Made by a program: the position numbers and the translations under genes. A stretch of DNA of 64,000 nucleotides. Origin: Haemophilus parahaemolyticus (GTDB lineage: Bacteria; Pseudomonadota; Gammaproteobacteria; Enterobacterales; Pasteurellaceae). The DNA is taken from positions 34,307 through 98,306 of the forward strand of contig NZ_MUXY01000008.1 in the NCBI RefSeq assembly GCF_002015035.1. The letters run 5' to 3'. Below are positions 27,213 to 36,966 of the stretch, one piece after another; within the stretch, counting starts at the first letter, position 1; the number at the start of each line of letters is the position of its first letter. A model generated the notes under the pieces. It was not told where the DNA came from. It saw only the letters and a program-made list of their open reading frames with translations, and did no database searches.

Positions 27213-29759
27213 ATGAATCTGAAAGAGCATCTCTCTCAATTTAATATTGAGCAAAACGCCCTGTTTGCATCAGCCGATATCATGGCTCTACTGCATCAAC
27301 GCAGCGATTTTTATGATCAAATGTTACTTCACCTTTGGCAAGATTTCGGTTTTACTGAACGGCAAGATCTTAGCTTAATTGCTGTTGGTGGGTATGGTCG
27401 CCGTGAAATGTTCCCTCTCTCCGATTTGGATATTCTCGTTCTTACCGAAAATCCATTAGACGAGCAAACTCATGCCAAATTAAATGAGCTTTTCAATCTG
27501 CTTTGGGATGCCAAATTACAAGTAGGGGCGAGCATTCGTACTTTGCAAGAGTGTTTAGACATTGGTAAGCAAGAGCTTTCGGTTGCAACCAATATGTATG
27601 AAGGGCGTTTTTTATACGGTAATACTGAGCTTTGGCATCGTCTTGTTGAAGCTCTTTTTCAAGATGATTTCTGGGCAACGCCCGACTTTTTCCAAGCCAA
27701 AATGGCAGAAAAAGAAGAGCGTTACGCCCGTTATCACAATACGAGCTACAATCTCGAACCCGATCTTAAACATAGCCCAGGTGGACTTCGCGATCTGCAT
27801 TTAGTGCTTTGGATTATGCTACGTCATTATGGTGCACGTAGTTTTGATGCTCTCTTTAACAAAGGCTTACTTTTTCCTGAAGAATATCAAGAGCTTAAAC
27901 AAGCGGAGAACGTACTTTTCCGAATGCGATTTGCGTTGCATACGCAGCTCAAACGCTATGACAATCGTCTGCGATTTGACCGCCAATTACAACTGAGCGA
28001 ACTACTGAGCCATCAAGGCAAAGGCAATCAGCCCGTCGAAGCGATGATGCGAACCTTTTTCCAAGCAACACAATCGATTTCGCAACTCAGCCAGCTTTTA
28101 TTAAATAGCGTGAAACAGCGTGTTTTAGGTTTACAAAATAGTGCAGAAAAACAACCGCTTGATGAACATTTCTATCTACAAAATCAGCAAATATCGGTTG
28201 AAAATCATCGGATTTTTGCAAAACAGCCAGAAACGATATTGGATCTCTTTTTGCACCTTACGCAACACCAGACATTGCAAGTTGATCCGATGACACTACG
28301 TCATCTTCGCATCGCTCTTCAAAAACGCCAGCAGCCCTTGTGTGAATTGCCAGAAGCTCGAAGTCGTTTTATCCAAATTATTCGGCAGCCACAAATGGTT
28401 AAAAATGCGATTGTGCCGATGCATCAATTAGGTGTGCTTTCGGCTTATTTCCCCGCATGGCAAGGTATTACAGGGTTGATGCAGTTTGATATGTTCCACA
28501 TTTATACGGTCGATGAACACACCGTTCGAGTAATGTTAAAGCTCGAAAGTTTTCTTGATGAACGGACCAAAACTATTCATCCACTTTGTCATCAAATTTT
28601 CGCCACTTGCACACATAAGCCGTTGGTTTATTTGGCTGCGTTGTTGCACGATATTGCGAAAGGTCGTGAAGGCGATCACGCAGAGAATGGGGCGGTGGAT
28701 ATGTACGATTTTGCTCGCCTACACGGATTCGATGAGAGCCAATCTAAGCAAATGGCGCGGTTGGTAAAAGAGCATTTGACGATGTCGATCACCGCTCAAC
28801 GCCGTGATATTCACGATCCTAATGTGGTGCAGACTTTTGCAGAAATTGTGGAAAATCAGACTGCTTTAAGCGATTTGGTTTGCCTCACGGTAGCGGACAT
28901 TTGTGCTACTAATGAAACCCTTTGGAACGACTGGAAACGCACGCTGCTTTCACAACTTTTCGAGTTCACCACTCAGCAACTGGCTGAGCAATTGGACTAC
29001 AAAAAAGAGGCAGAAAACAATCGAGCTGAAGCCTTAGAAATTATGAAATTAGCACTGACTCCTCCTCAGCACAAGCGTTTGGCAACCTATTGGGCGAATG
29101 GGTCAGAAAGTTATTTTTTACGCAATAAACCCACTCAACTCGTGTGGCACGCCTTGGCATTACTCAAGCAAAATCAACTGCCATTGGTATTAGTTTCCAA
29201 CGAATACGCTCGTGGAGCGACGGAGATTTTTATTCACTGCGAAGATCAAAAACAACTTTTTGCTCGTATTGCGAATACGTTGAGCAAGAAAAAAATTAGC
29301 ATTCACGACGCTCAAATTATTACTAGCCAGAATGATCTTGTTTTCGATAGTTTTATCGTTACTGAGCTGAATGGACAGGCTTTAAATGAAATCCGTTGCG
29401 AGCAAATTCAACAAGCCTTGCAGAAAGAGCTTACTGAACCGCAGACCAAACCTTTTGTGGTAGTGAAAAAACCGATAAAACATCAAACCTTTAAACGCAA
29501 AACGAAAACCCGTTTTTTAGCAAACTCTAACCAAAATCAGACCGCTTTTGAACTTTTCACACTTGACCGTGAAGGTTTATTGGCTCAAGTTAGCCAGATT
29601 TTTAATCAATTGGATCTGGTTTTAATTAACGCCAAAATTACTACCATCGGTGAACGCGTGGAGGATTTTTTTGTGGTGAGTACGCAGGAAAATCAAGCAT
29701 TAAGTGAAGAAGTAAAGAAAACGCTGAAAAAGATTATAACGACTGAGCTAGATTCTTAA
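27213..29759 (+). CDS. glnD: Bifunctional PII uridylyltransferase/uridylyl-removing enzyme
   Basis: Nitrogen sensor that adds or removes UMP on PII proteins according to glutamine. The nucleotidyltransferase motif GGYGRREMFPLSDLDILVL lies near residue 59, the HD hydrolase domain motif LLHDIAKGREGDH near 480, and two ACT domains occupy about 675-848. The length of 848 residues is close to E. coli GlnD (890). The start is two bases after ung. Confidence 0.95.
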   Translation: MNLKEHLSQFNIEQNALFASADIMALLHQRSDFYDQMLLHLWQDFGFTERQDLSLIAVGGYGRREMFPLSDLDILVLTENPLDEQTHAKLNELFNLLWDAKLQVGASIRTLQECLDIGKQELSVATNMYEGRFLYGNTELWHRLVEALFQDDFWATPDFFQAKMAEKEERYARYHNTSYNLEPDLKHSPGGLRDLHLVLWIMLRHYGARSFDALFNKGLLFPEEYQELKQAENVLFRMRFALHTQLKRYDNRLRFDRQLQLSELLSHQGKGNQPVEAMMRTFFQATQSISQLSQLLLNSVKQRVLGLQNSAEKQPLDEHFYLQNQQISVENHRIFAKQPETILDLFLHLTQHQTLQVDPMTLRHLRIALQKRQQPLCELPEARSRFIQIIRQPQMVKNAIVPMHQLGVLSAYFPAWQGITGLMQFDMFHIYTVDEHTVRVMLKLESFLDERTKTIHPLCHQIFATCTHKPLVYLAALLHDIAKGREGDHAENGAVDMYDFARLHGFDESQSKQMARLVKEHLTMSITAQRRDIHDPNVVQTFAEIVENQTALSDLVCLTVADICATNETLWNDWKRTLLSQLFEFTTQQLAEQLDYKKEAENNRAEALEIMKLALTPPQHKRLATYWANGSESYFLRNKPTQLVWHALALLKQNQLPLVLVSNEYARGATEIFIHCEDQKQLFARIANTLSKKKISIHDAQIITSQNDLVFDSFIVTELNGQALNEIRCEQIQQALQKELTEPQTKPFVVVKKPIKHQTFKRKTKTRFLANSNQNQTAFELFTLDREGLLAQVSQIFNQLDLVLINAKITTIGERVEDFFVVSTQENQALSEEVKKTLKKIITTELDS

Positions 29760-29813
29760 AAAGAGTATTTTTTCTTTAATATCAATCTATTTTAGTTATC
29801 CCTAAAACGAGGT

Positions 29814-29836
29814 AATCCGACTAAAATAGTCGGATT
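29814..29836 (+). terminator. Terminator of ung-glnD
   Basis: Perfect 10-bp stem (29814-29823 with 29827-29836) with a three-base loop and trailing TTTTTA. Confidence 0.8.
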
Positions 29837-29911
29837 TTTATTGCCCAGAAAATGCGAAGTGATAGAATAACGGTAGCTTTATTATTACTTATCATTAAGA
29901 AAGGAAATCCT

Positions 29912-30784
29912 ATGGAAAATTTAATCTGCTACAAACAAATGCCCATTTGGAATGTCGATACACTCCCACAAATGTTCCAAGAACAGCATAATACTAAAGT
30001 CGGCACTTGGGCAAAATTAACCATTTTGAGCGGTTCATTAAAATATTTTGAATTAACTGAAGACGGTGAAGTTTTGAGCGAAACCGTGTTTGATATCGAA
30101 CATCAACCGCCTTTTGTTGCACCTCAAGTTTGGCATAAAGTCCAAGCCCTTTCTGATGATTTAACCTGCCAGCTCGCTTTCTACTGCACGCCTGAAGATT
30201 TTTATGCGAAAAAATATAACCTAACCACCACACATTCTGAGGTGTTAAACGCAGTTAATTATGTGAAAGGCGGAAAAGCATTGGATTTAGGCTGCGGACG
30301 CGGTCGTAATTCACTCTATTTAAACTTACTTGGTTTTGATGTTACCGCGGTCGATCACAACGAAGAGAGCATCGATTTCTTAAACCGTATTATTGAAAAA
30401 GAAGAACTCTCAAATATTTCAACAGGCGTTTATGACATCAATGACGCAACGATTGGCTCTCAAGCAAGCGAATTTGATCTGATTATTTCAACGGTAGTAA
30501 TGATGTTCCTTAATCGTGATCGCATCCCAGCTATTATTGAAAATATGCAGAAAAACACCAAAGTGGGCGGGTATAACTTAATCGTGTGTGCAATGAGCAC
30601 CGAAGATTATCCTTGCCCAATGCCGTTCTCATTTACCTTCAAAGAGAGTGAATTGGCGAACTATTACCAAGATTGGGAATTAGTGAAATATAACGAAGAT
30701 TTGGGACATTTACATAAAACTGATAGCGAAGGTAACCGCATTCAGCTTCGTTTTGCAACAATGTTGGCGAAAAAACTGAAATAG
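29912..30784 (+). CDS. tehB: Tellurite-resistance SAM methyltransferase TehB (long form)
   Basis: SAM-dependent methyltransferase that detoxifies tellurite. The 290-residue form has an N-terminal small beta domain (residues 1-95, [15 protein letters not shown]) fused to the methyltransferase with SAM motif [14 protein letters not shown] near residue 125, as in H. influenzae TehB. tehA is not adjacent. The frame opens 60 bases earlier; AAGGAAA before 29912 supports the chosen ATG. Downstream genes follow within 40 bases and may be co-transcribed. Confidence 0.9.
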   Translation: MENLICYKQMPIWNVDTLPQMFQEQHNTKVGTWAKLTILSGSLKYFELTEDGEVLSETVFDIEHQPPFVAPQVWHKVQALSDDLTCQLAFYCTPEDFYAKKYNLTTTHSEVLNAVNYVKGGKALDLGCGRGRNSLYLNLLGFDVTAVDHNEESIDFLNRIIEKEELSNISTGVYDINDATIGSQASEFDLIISTVVMMFLNRDRIPAIIENMQKNTKVGGYNLIVCAMSTEDYPCPMPFSFTFKESELANYYQDWELVKYNEDLGHLHKTDSEGNRIQLRFATMLAKKLK

Positions 30785-30821
30785 CGGTAAGATCGGGATT
30801 ATTTTCAAACGTTCAAATTTG

Positions 30822-31130
30822 ATGAAAAATTACTCAATAAAAAACATTACGGAAATTTTGGAGAACTCCAGTCTGGTTAAGATTGTCCAACGTGCAAATC
30901 AATTGAATGAGCTTAACGAGAAAATTCAATCGCTTTTGCCCGCTCAATTCCGTAAGCTTTATCGCATTGTTAATTTGGTAGAAAATCACTTGATTATTGA
31001 AGTGCCGAATGCGACCATTTCGCAAGGTTTGCAGATGCAACAAATGCAACTGCTTTCAATGATCCAAAAAATTTATCCGCAGATTGATGAATGTGTGTTT
31101 AAAATCAATCCCGATTTCAAATTGAGTTAA
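30822..31130 (+). CDS. DUF721/DciA-like protein
   Basis: A 102-residue protein whose pattern (an N-terminal helix, then FRKLYRIVNLVENHLIIEVP, ATISQGLQMQQMQLLSMIQ, and a final strand ECVFKINP) resembles DUF721, the DciA family of replicative-helicase loaders. It is short, so it would hold little more than the core KH-like domain. The ATG at 30822 is preferred over an in-frame TTG one codon earlier. A weak ribosome site suggests low expression or coupling to tehB. The family call is by pattern only. Confidence 0.6.
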   Translation: MKNYSIKNITEILENSSLVKIVQRANQLNELNEKIQSLLPAQFRKLYRIVNLVENHLIIEVPNATISQGLQMQQMQLLSMIQKIYPQIDECVFKINPDFKLS

Positions 31131-31147
31131 TTAAGGAGATTGCCACG

Positions 31148-31519
31148 ATGAAAAAAATTGCATTAGTTTTAACCGCAGGCTTATTAGGTGCGTGTTCAAT
31201 GCTTCCAAATAAAAATGTTGCAGGTACCTATCAAGGCGAACTACCTTGTTCCGACTGCGACAAAATCCAAGCTGAATTGGTGCTAAACGCAGATAATACC
31301 TATCAATACAACACAGTTTATTTCAAAAATGGTAAACAATATCCCTTTGTTGATAAAGGCAAATTTGCTTGGGATAAACAAAAATCTGACGTGATTCGGT
31401 TAGAACAAAACTCAGGCAATTTATTGTTAAAAGTAACAGACGGTTATGCTGAGCTGTTAGATGCGGATGGGAATCCTGTTGCGAATACGCAATTAAACTA
31501 TAGATTAATGAAAAAATAA
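31148..31519 (+). CDS. NlpE-like outer-membrane lipoprotein
   Basis: A 123-residue lipoprotein: signal peptide with lipobox LGAC (Cys16). The mature part fits the NlpE N-terminal domain: GTYQGELPCSDCDKIQ near residue 27 carries the CxxC pair typical of NlpE, followed by NADNTY and a lipocalin-like beta pattern. E. coli NlpE is about twice as long and has a second OB-like domain that is missing here. NlpE reports surface contact and copper or lipoprotein stress to Cpx; whether this short form does so is unknown. Confidence 0.78.
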   Translation: MKKIALVLTAGLLGACSMLPNKNVAGTYQGELPCSDCDKIQAELVLNADNTYQYNTVYFKNGKQYPFVDKGKFAWDKQKSDVIRLEQNSGNLLLKVTDGYAELLDADGNPVANTQLNYRLMKK

Positions 31520-31537
31520 TTAAGTTTTTTTACTCAA

Positions 31538-31564
31538 TTTAGGGCGTGTTATCCACGCCCTAAA
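31538..31564. terminator. Terminator between nlpE-like gene and leuA
   Basis: Perfect 11-bp stem (31538-31548 with 31554-31564) between convergent genes. Confidence 0.75.
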
Positions 31565-31575
31565 TATTTATAAAA

Positions 31576-33126
31576 CTATCCTCTTTTCGCTTTCAAATGT
31601 GCCACTTTATGAGCACGATAAATCGCATTGATTGCGTGAATTAATGCACGAGCGGAAGATTCTACAATATCTGTCGCTAAACCTACGCCGTGGAATTTAC
31701 GTCCTTCGTGTTCTACCACAATATCTACTTGTCCTAATGCTTCTGCTCCCTCGCCTTTAGCTGTGAGGTTGTAGTGTGACATTTTAAGATCTAATCCTGT
31801 GATATTTAAGATCGCATTGAATACCGCATCCACAGGACCATTACCGCCATTTGATACCTGGCTTAATTTTTCGCCATCAAGCTCAACCTGTACGAAGGCT
31901 GAAGCTGGTAGAGTACTGATAGTTTGTGAGGTGATCACATCTAATTTTAAGCGATCTTCATCACCTGAACGCATATCAATAAATGCAAGGGCTTCTAAAT
32001 CGTAATCGAAAACTTGACCTTTTTTGTCCGCTAATTCAAGGAAGGCAGTATAAAGTTTATCTAAATCGTAATCGCTGTCTTGGTAACCCATTTCTGCCAT
32101 ATGATTTCTCACTGCAGCACGTCCTGAACGAGCGGTTAAATTTAACTTCTCTTTTTTCAAGCCAATGGTTTCTGGCGACATAATTTCGTAAGTGTTTTTG
32201 TTTTTCACCATCCCGTCTTGGTGGATGCCTGATGAGTGAGCAAACGCATTGCTACCTACAATCGCTTTATTCGGTTGAATTGGCATATTGCAAAGTTGGC
32301 TTACCATTTGGCTTACGCGGTGAATTTCTTGCGTATTAATGCGAGTGTCCAAGCCGTTGAACATATCTTGACGTGTTTTGATTGCCATTACCACTTCTTC
32401 AAGTGCAGTATTCCCCGCACGTTCACCGATACCGTTAATAGTACATTCAATTTGGCGAGCACCGTTTAACACTGCGGTTAAAGAGTTTGCGGTTGCCATT
32501 CCTAAATCGTTATGGCAGTGCACCGAAATTACAGCTTTGTCGATATTTGGCACGCGGTTTACTACATCGGCGATAATGCTGCCGTATTGGGTTGGTAAGC
32601 AATAGCCCACTGTGTCTGGAATATTTACCGTTGTTGCTCCAGCTTTAATTGCAGCTTCAACAATACGGCAGATATTATCAATACCTGTACGTCCCGCATC
32701 TTCACACGAAAATTCTACGTCATCGGTATAACCTCTTGCACGTTTTACTGCGTGAATTGCCATTTCAACCACATCATCAAATGAACGTTTGAGTTTCGCT
32801 TCAACGTGTAATGCAGAGGTGGCGATAAAGGTATGAATACGAAACGCTTCCGCTACTTTTAATGCTTCTGCAGCGACATCAATATCTTTATCCACTGCAC
32901 GAGACAGGGCACAAACACGGCTGTTTTTGATGTTTTGTGCAATGGTTTTGACTGACTCGAAATCACCTGCCGAAGAAACAGGAAATCCCACTTCCATGAC
33001 ATCCACGCCTAAACGTTCTAATGCCAATGCGATTTGTAATTTCTCTTTTACAGTTAAACTGGCTTTCAGTGCCTGCTCGCCGTCACGAAGGGTGGTATCG
33101 AAAATAATTACATTATTGTTTGCCAT
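31576..33126 (-). CDS. leuA: 2-isopropylmalate synthase
   Basis: First committed enzyme of leucine synthesis: condenses acetyl-CoA with 2-oxoisovalerate. The catalytic TIM barrel begins [14 protein letters not shown] near residue 7; metal ligands are in HCHNDLGMA near 204; the C-terminal LeuA allosteric domain starts near residue 390 and mediates leucine inhibition. The ATG at 33126 is seven bases after AAGGA, while one two codons earlier overlaps that site. leuBCD are not adjacent. Upstream lie a leader peptide gene and attenuator, so leucine likely controls transcription as well. Confidence 0.95.
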   Translation of the reverse strand: MANNNVIIFDTTLRDGEQALKASLTVKEKLQIALALERLGVDVMEVGFPVSSAGDFESVKTIAQNIKNSRVCALSRAVDKDIDVAAEALKVAEAFRIHTFIATSALHVEAKLKRSFDDVVEMAIHAVKRARGYTDDVEFSCEDAGRTGIDNICRIVEAAIKAGATTVNIPDTVGYCLPTQYGSIIADVVNRVPNIDKAVISVHCHNDLGMATANSLTAVLNGARQIECTINGIGERAGNTALEEVVMAIKTRQDMFNGLDTRINTQEIHRVSQMVSQLCNMPIQPNKAIVGSNAFAHSSGIHQDGMVKNKNTYEIMSPETIGLKKEKLNLTARSGRAAVRNHMAEMGYQDSDYDLDKLYTAFLELADKKGQVFDYDLEALAFIDMRSGDEDRLKLDVITSQTISTLPASAFVQVELDGEKLSQVSNGGNGPVDAVFNAILNITGLDLKMSHYNLTAKGEGAEALGQVDIVVEHEGRKFHGVGLATDIVESSARALIHAINAIYRAHKVAHLKAKRG

Positions 33127-33166
33127 AAACATTTCCTTATAAACGTTCGTTTATTGTGTTCAGAAT

Positions 33167-33194
33167 AAAAAAAACCCACATACGAGTATGCGGG
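33167..33194 (-). terminator. Leucine attenuator terminator
   Basis: On the minus strand CCCGCATAC (33194-33186) pairs with GTATGTGGG (33183-33175) through a two-base loop, followed by eight Ts (33174-33167). It lies 39 bases after the leader peptide stop and upstream of leuA, the classic attenuator position. Confidence 0.85.
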
Positions 33195-33233
33195 CAAAGT
33201 TTGGATAGTGAACTGACTTCCTTCAGATAAACC

Positions 33234-33290
33234 TTAGCCTCGCATGAAATACGATAACAGAGATAATCGGAGTGAAAGTAGTTTTTCCAT
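33234..33290 (-). CDS. leuL: leu operon leader peptide
   Basis: An 18-residue frame, MEKLLSLRLSLLSYFMRG, lies between a sigma-70 promoter and a terminator hairpin upstream of leuA. Six of the 18 codons are leucine (CTA, CTT, CTC, TTA, CTG, TTA), far above expectation. In leader attenuation, ribosome stalling at Leu codons when charged tRNA-Leu is scarce favours an antiterminator and lets polymerase reach leuA. The ribosome site is weak, as is common for leaders. Confidence 0.85.
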   Translation of the reverse strand: MEKLLSLRLSLLSYFMRG

Positions 33291-33339
33291 GTGTGTTGTG
33301 TGTGTTTATGTTTGCATTATTATTCAGTTGATGTGCCTT

Positions 33340-33367
33340 ATCATAGCGGTAAAAAAAACTATGTCAA
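33340..33367 (-). promoter_or_regulatory. Sigma-70 promoter of leuL-leuA
   Basis: On the minus strand a perfect -35 TTGACA (33367-33362) and -10 TATGAT (33345-33340) with a 16-base spacer. The predicted start is about 43 bases before the leader peptide ATG. Confidence 0.75.
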
Positions 33368-33667
33368 TAGCACTTTTCACTTACGCAAACGTTTTTATTG
33401 TGATTTTTTAAACTAGGTAAAGCATAAAAAACTAATTATTTGCAATTAAATAGTTTTAAATATAATGAATATTTAAAGCTTGCCATATAAAAGTGAGATA
33501 GAATTACAAATAGAGGATTTTTTCGCTTTACAATTAATTTACGAAAAAAATAAATTGCTCTTTGATCTATTTTATAAGAAATAGTTATTTCCTTTGCTGT
33601 AGTAAGGGAAATTTGATAGCCTAACGGTCATTATGCTCAAATCCCCAATTGTAAAGGAAAGTAAAGA
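33368..33667. other. 300-base AT-rich intergenic stretch
   Basis: Divergent control region between leuL-leuA and the Cof phosphatase gene. I see no gene, RNA or strong repeat in it. A GAAAG run shortly before 33668 is the probable ribosome site for the phosphatase. Confidence 0.5.
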
Positions 33668-34480
33668 ATGACACTCCCATTTAAAGCGATTATTTCTGAT
33701 TTAGACGGCACTTTACTTAATGCTGAACATAAAATTGGCGATTTTACTATTCAAATATTAAGCGAACTATCTCAAAAAGGTGTGGATGTTTATATTGCCA
33801 CAGGTCGAAATTTATCTGATGTGCAGCATATTATTCGTAAAGTTAATGTAGATGAAGCGATGTTAGTAACTTCAAATGGTGCTCGTGCGAATTTTCTTTC
33901 TGGCGAATGTGTCTTAAATCATCACTTACCCGAAGAGCTTGCATTCAAGCTAATGAATATTGAATTTGATCCTACGCGTGTATGCGTAAATAGTTATCAA
34001 GGGGATGAATGGTTTATCAACATTGATTTAGAATCTTTACGCAAATATCACCAAGATTCTGGCTTTATGTATCAAGTGGTCGATTTTGCTCAGCATCACG
34101 GCAGACAAACCGAAAAAGTCTTTTTTATTGGTAGAGAATTAGCAGATTTATTGCCAATTGAACAAAAAATCAGAGAAACCTATGGCGATCAAGTTTATAC
34201 GGTTTATTCCACACCACAATGTTTGGAAGTAATGAATAATGGCGTATCAAAAGCAAACGCATTGGAAGAACTGGCTGAACGCAGAGGCTACACCTTAAAA
34301 GATTGCCTTGTTTTTGGCGATGGGATGAATGATTTTGAAATGCTAAAACAAGCAGGAAAAGGTTGCGTGATGGGCAATGCAGATCCGCGTTTAAAAGAAG
34401 CATTACCAAACAATGAAGTGATTGGCTTTAACAAAGATGAAGCGGTAGCACGTTATATTCGTCAGGTGTTTGGGTTATAA
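33668..34480 (+). CDS. Cof-type HAD hydrolase (HMP-PP phosphatase-like)
   Basis: Haloacid-dehalogenase superfamily phosphatase, Cof subfamily, 270 residues. Motif I is ISDLDGTLL (nucleophile Asp near residue 11), motif II ATGR near 44, and motif IV FGDGMNDFEML near 216; the C2 cap lies between. Blocks such as LPEELAFKLM, SGFMYQVVDF and LPNNEVIGF track E. coli Cof, which hydrolyses the thiamine precursor HMP-PP and several sugar phosphates. The exact substrate here is unproven. A repeat element, not a clear terminator, separates it from macA. Confidence 0.82.
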   Translation: MTLPFKAIISDLDGTLLNAEHKIGDFTIQILSELSQKGVDVYIATGRNLSDVQHIIRKVNVDEAMLVTSNGARANFLSGECVLNHHLPEELAFKLMNIEFDPTRVCVNSYQGDEWFINIDLESLRKYHQDSGFMYQVVDFAQHHGRQTEKVFFIGRELADLLPIEQKIRETYGDQVYTVYSTPQCLEVMNNGVSKANALEELAERRGYTLKDCLVFGDGMNDFEMLKQAGKGCVMGNADPRLKEALPNNEVIGFNKDEAVARYIRQVFGL

Positions 34481-34493
34481 GCCAAATTATTTT

Positions 34494-34519
34494 GTAGGGA
34501 CGGTGGCATCCCCGCCCTA
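34494..34519 (-). repeat. Partial GTAGGG element, copy B
   Basis: On the minus strand this reads as a right arm only: GGCGGGGATGCCACCGTCCC followed by TAC. It parallels the right arm of the element at 49460-49515 (GGCGGGGATAACCCCCGCCC then CTAC). It lies in the gap between the Cof phosphatase and macA genes. Confidence 0.45.
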
Positions 34520-34602
34520 ATTATTACCAAGACAAATAAAGGAACCAATCCGCAAAATTAGAGTCGAAAATGACCGCTTACTCTTAAAAATTTGGAAACA
34601 CA

Positions 34603-35763
34603 ATGAAATTAAAACCGATTATTCTTGGCTCGCTGATTGCCATTGGCATCGCGGGTTATTTTTATGCCCAAAACACGGAAAATACTGAACAGGTCTATTA
34701 CATCACCGAACCTGTCGCTCGAATGACATTAGATAAAAGCGTGCTTGCAACAGGTTCCGTTCGTGCCAGCCAACGTACTGAAGTGGGGGCTCAGGTATCA
34801 GGTAAAATTATCTCATTAAACGTAAAACTCGGACAAGCGGTCAAAAAAGGCGATTTAATTGCAGAAATTGATGCAAGCAACCAAAGTAATAGCTTAAGCA
34901 CGGCAGAAGCGAATTTAGCTTCTTATCAAGCGAAATTGAAATCGGCACAAGTAGCACTTGATATCGCACAATCAAATTACAACCGCTTGAGTAAGCTTTA
35001 CAAAACTAATAGCACTTCACTTTCTGAGTTAGAGACAGCAAAAAATACATTAGCATCCGCTAAAGCGAGTGTTGATGAGGCTAAATCACAAATTAAGTCT
35101 GCTCAAATCTCGGTAAGTGATGCTAAAACAAATTTGAATTACACTCAAATTATTTCTCCGATGGATGGAGTGATTGTTTCTGTGCCTGTCTCGGTTGGAC
35201 AAACGGTAAACTCAAACCAAACATCACCAACGATTGTCCAAGTGGCAGATCTTTCAAAGATGTTGATTAAACTGGAGGTTTCAGAAGGCGATATTGCCCA
35301 GGTACAAGCAGGTCAAGCGATCCGCTTTACCACACTTGCCGAGCCAAACCATTCCTATGAAAGTAAGATTGATACGGTTGACCCCGCTTTAACGACATTA
35401 ACCGACAACAATTACACGGAAGAATCAGGCAATACGGAGGCAGTTTATTATTATGCCAATTCGTTTGTAGATAATGCCGAAAATAGATTACGAATTGGTA
35501 TGACGGTACAAGGGCAAATCAATATTGCTAAACGTGAGAATGTGCTTGCAGTGCCCACTTCCACGTTAAAAAAACAAGGCGATAAAACAATTGTACAAGT
35601 GCTGAAAAATAACAAAGTGGAAGAAAAAACTGTGCAAACAGGCTTAAAAGATAGTCAATATACAGAAATTCTTTCGGGGCTTGAAGAAGGTGAGCAAGTG
35701 ATTGTGACACAACGCTCAGGGCAAGAAAAAGTTGGTTTTGAACCGAAGAGAAGGATGTTTTAA
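34603..35763 (+). CDS. macA: MacA-like periplasmic adaptor of a tripartite efflux system
   Basis: Membrane-fusion protein of 386 residues with an N-terminal membrane anchor (ILGSLIAIGIAGYFYA). Domains in order: lipoyl-like barrel half (VGAQVSGKIISLNVKLGQAV near residue 60), a long alpha hairpin (about 95-180), second lipoyl half (ISPMDGVIVSVPVSVGQ), then beta-barrel and membrane-proximal domains. It matches MacA, which works with the ABC exporter MacB and TolC. No macB follows: the next gene is fbp behind a terminator. It may pair with a transporter encoded elsewhere. Confidence 0.85.
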   Translation: MKLKPIILGSLIAIGIAGYFYAQNTENTEQVYYITEPVARMTLDKSVLATGSVRASQRTEVGAQVSGKIISLNVKLGQAVKKGDLIAEIDASNQSNSLSTAEANLASYQAKLKSAQVALDIAQSNYNRLSKLYKTNSTSLSELETAKNTLASAKASVDEAKSQIKSAQISVSDAKTNLNYTQIISPMDGVIVSVPVSVGQTVNSNQTSPTIVQVADLSKMLIKLEVSEGDIAQVQAGQAIRFTTLAEPNHSYESKIDTVDPALTTLTDNNYTEESGNTEAVYYYANSFVDNAENRLRIGMTVQGQINIAKRENVLAVPTSTLKKQGDKTIVQVLKNNKVEEKTVQTGLKDSQYTEILSGLEEGEQVIVTQRSGQEKVGFEPKRRMF

Positions 35764-35767
35764 GTTA

Positions 35768-35797
35768 AATAGGTAATGTGTAAAAACATTACCTATT
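35768..35797 (+). terminator. Terminator of macA
   Basis: Perfect 12-bp stem (35768-35779 with 35786-35797) and following TTCTTTTT directly after macA. It shows that the transcript ends without a macB gene. Confidence 0.75.
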
Positions 35798-35816
35798 CTT
35801 TTTATAGTTAAAATAG

Positions 35817-35832
35817 TGTGATTTAGATCACG
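35817..35832 (+). promoter_or_regulatory. CRP-cAMP site upstream of fbp
   Basis: TGTGATTTAGATCACG fits the CRP core TGTGA-N6-TCACA with a single mismatch at the last base. It lies about 80 bases before the fbp ATG, in position to activate the gene under gluconeogenic conditions. Confidence 0.65.
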
Positions 35833-35909
35833 TTTTTCAATATTTCTATTACATCTTTTCTTAAAATCCTTTCTATAATCAATTTAACAATTCATAAAAA
35901 GGAGTGATT

Positions 35910-36914
35910 ATGAAAACATTAGGCGAATTTATTATTGAGAAACAAGCAGAATACCCACAGGCAAAAGGGGAGTTGAGTGGCATTCTTTCTTCTATCCGCT
36001 TGGCGGCAAAATTTATCCACCGAGAAATTAACCATGCGGGCTTAAGTAAAGATATTTTAGGTGTTGCAGGCTCAGAGAATATTCAAGGCGAAGCCCAGAT
36101 GAAATTGGATGTTTTTGCTAACGAAACAATGAAAAAAGCCCTTATTGCACGTGAAGAAGTGGCTGGATTTGCCTCTGAGGAAGATGACACTTTCATCTCA
36201 TTTGATACTGAACGCTCTCGTAATGCAAAATATATTTTAATGACTGACCCGCTTGATGGCTCGTCAAATATTGATGTGAATGTATCTGTGGGCACGATCT
36301 TCTCTATCTATAAACGTGTTTCACCAATTGGTACACCTGTTACGATGGAAGATTTTTTGCAAGAGGGAAGAAAACAGGTTGCGGCGGGTTATGTTACCTA
36401 CGGATCATCTACAATGCTTGTTTACACCACAGGTAACGGTGTAAACGGCTTTACTTACGAACCATCACTTGGCTTGTTTATTCTTTCCCATCCAGATATG
36501 CAAATGCCTGAAAAAGGGAAATATTACTCTATCAACGAAGGGCAATATGTTACCTTCCCGCAAGGCGTAAAACGCTTTATTAAATACTGCCAAGAGAGTG
36601 ATGAAGCAACCAAACGTCCATACTCTTCTCGTTATATAGGCTCATTGGTTTCTGACTTCCATCGTAATTTGCTCAAAGGTGGGATTTATATCTACCCAAC
36701 CTCAACTGTTTATCCGCAAGGTAAATTGCGTTTACTTTATGAAGGTAATCCAATAGCATTCTTAGCTGAACAGGCGGGCGGTTTAGCAACCGATGGCATT
36801 AACCCAATTTTAGATATTAAGCCAACTAAACTCCACCAACGTGTGCCGTTCTTTACAGGCTCTAAAGAGATGGTTGAAAAAGCGGTTGAATTTATGCATG
36901 AATTTGCAGAATAA
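35910..36914 (+). CDS. fbp: Fructose-1,6-bisphosphatase, class 1
   Basis: Gluconeogenic enzyme that hydrolyses fructose 1,6-bisphosphate to fructose 6-phosphate. Metal and substrate motifs are visible: FASEEDD near residue 88 and the signature [13 protein letters not shown] near 113. The 334-residue length is normal. AAGGAG precedes the ATG at 35910; an in-frame GTG two codons earlier overlaps that site and is unlikely. A CRP site lies upstream. Confidence 0.95.
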   Translation: MKTLGEFIIEKQAEYPQAKGELSGILSSIRLAAKFIHREINHAGLSKDILGVAGSENIQGEAQMKLDVFANETMKKALIAREEVAGFASEEDDTFISFDTERSRNAKYILMTDPLDGSSNIDVNVSVGTIFSIYKRVSPIGTPVTMEDFLQEGRKQVAAGYVTYGSSTMLVYTTGNGVNGFTYEPSLGLFILSHPDMQMPEKGKYYSINEGQYVTFPQGVKRFIKYCQESDEATKRPYSSRYIGSLVSDFHRNLLKGGIYIYPTSTVYPQGKLRLLYEGNPIAFLAEQAGGLATDGINPILDIKPTKLHQRVPFFTGSKEMVEKAVEFMHEFAE

Positions 36915-36925
36915 TATTTATAAAA

Positions 36926-36949
36926 AAGAGCTGGTATAAACCAGCTCTT
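36926..36949. terminator. Bidirectional terminator between fbp and potD
   Basis: Perfect 10-bp stem (36926-36935 with 36940-36949), four-base loop, A-run on the left and TTATATTT on the right. Confidence 0.8.
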
Positions 36950-36966
36950 ATATTTAATAATAGCAA

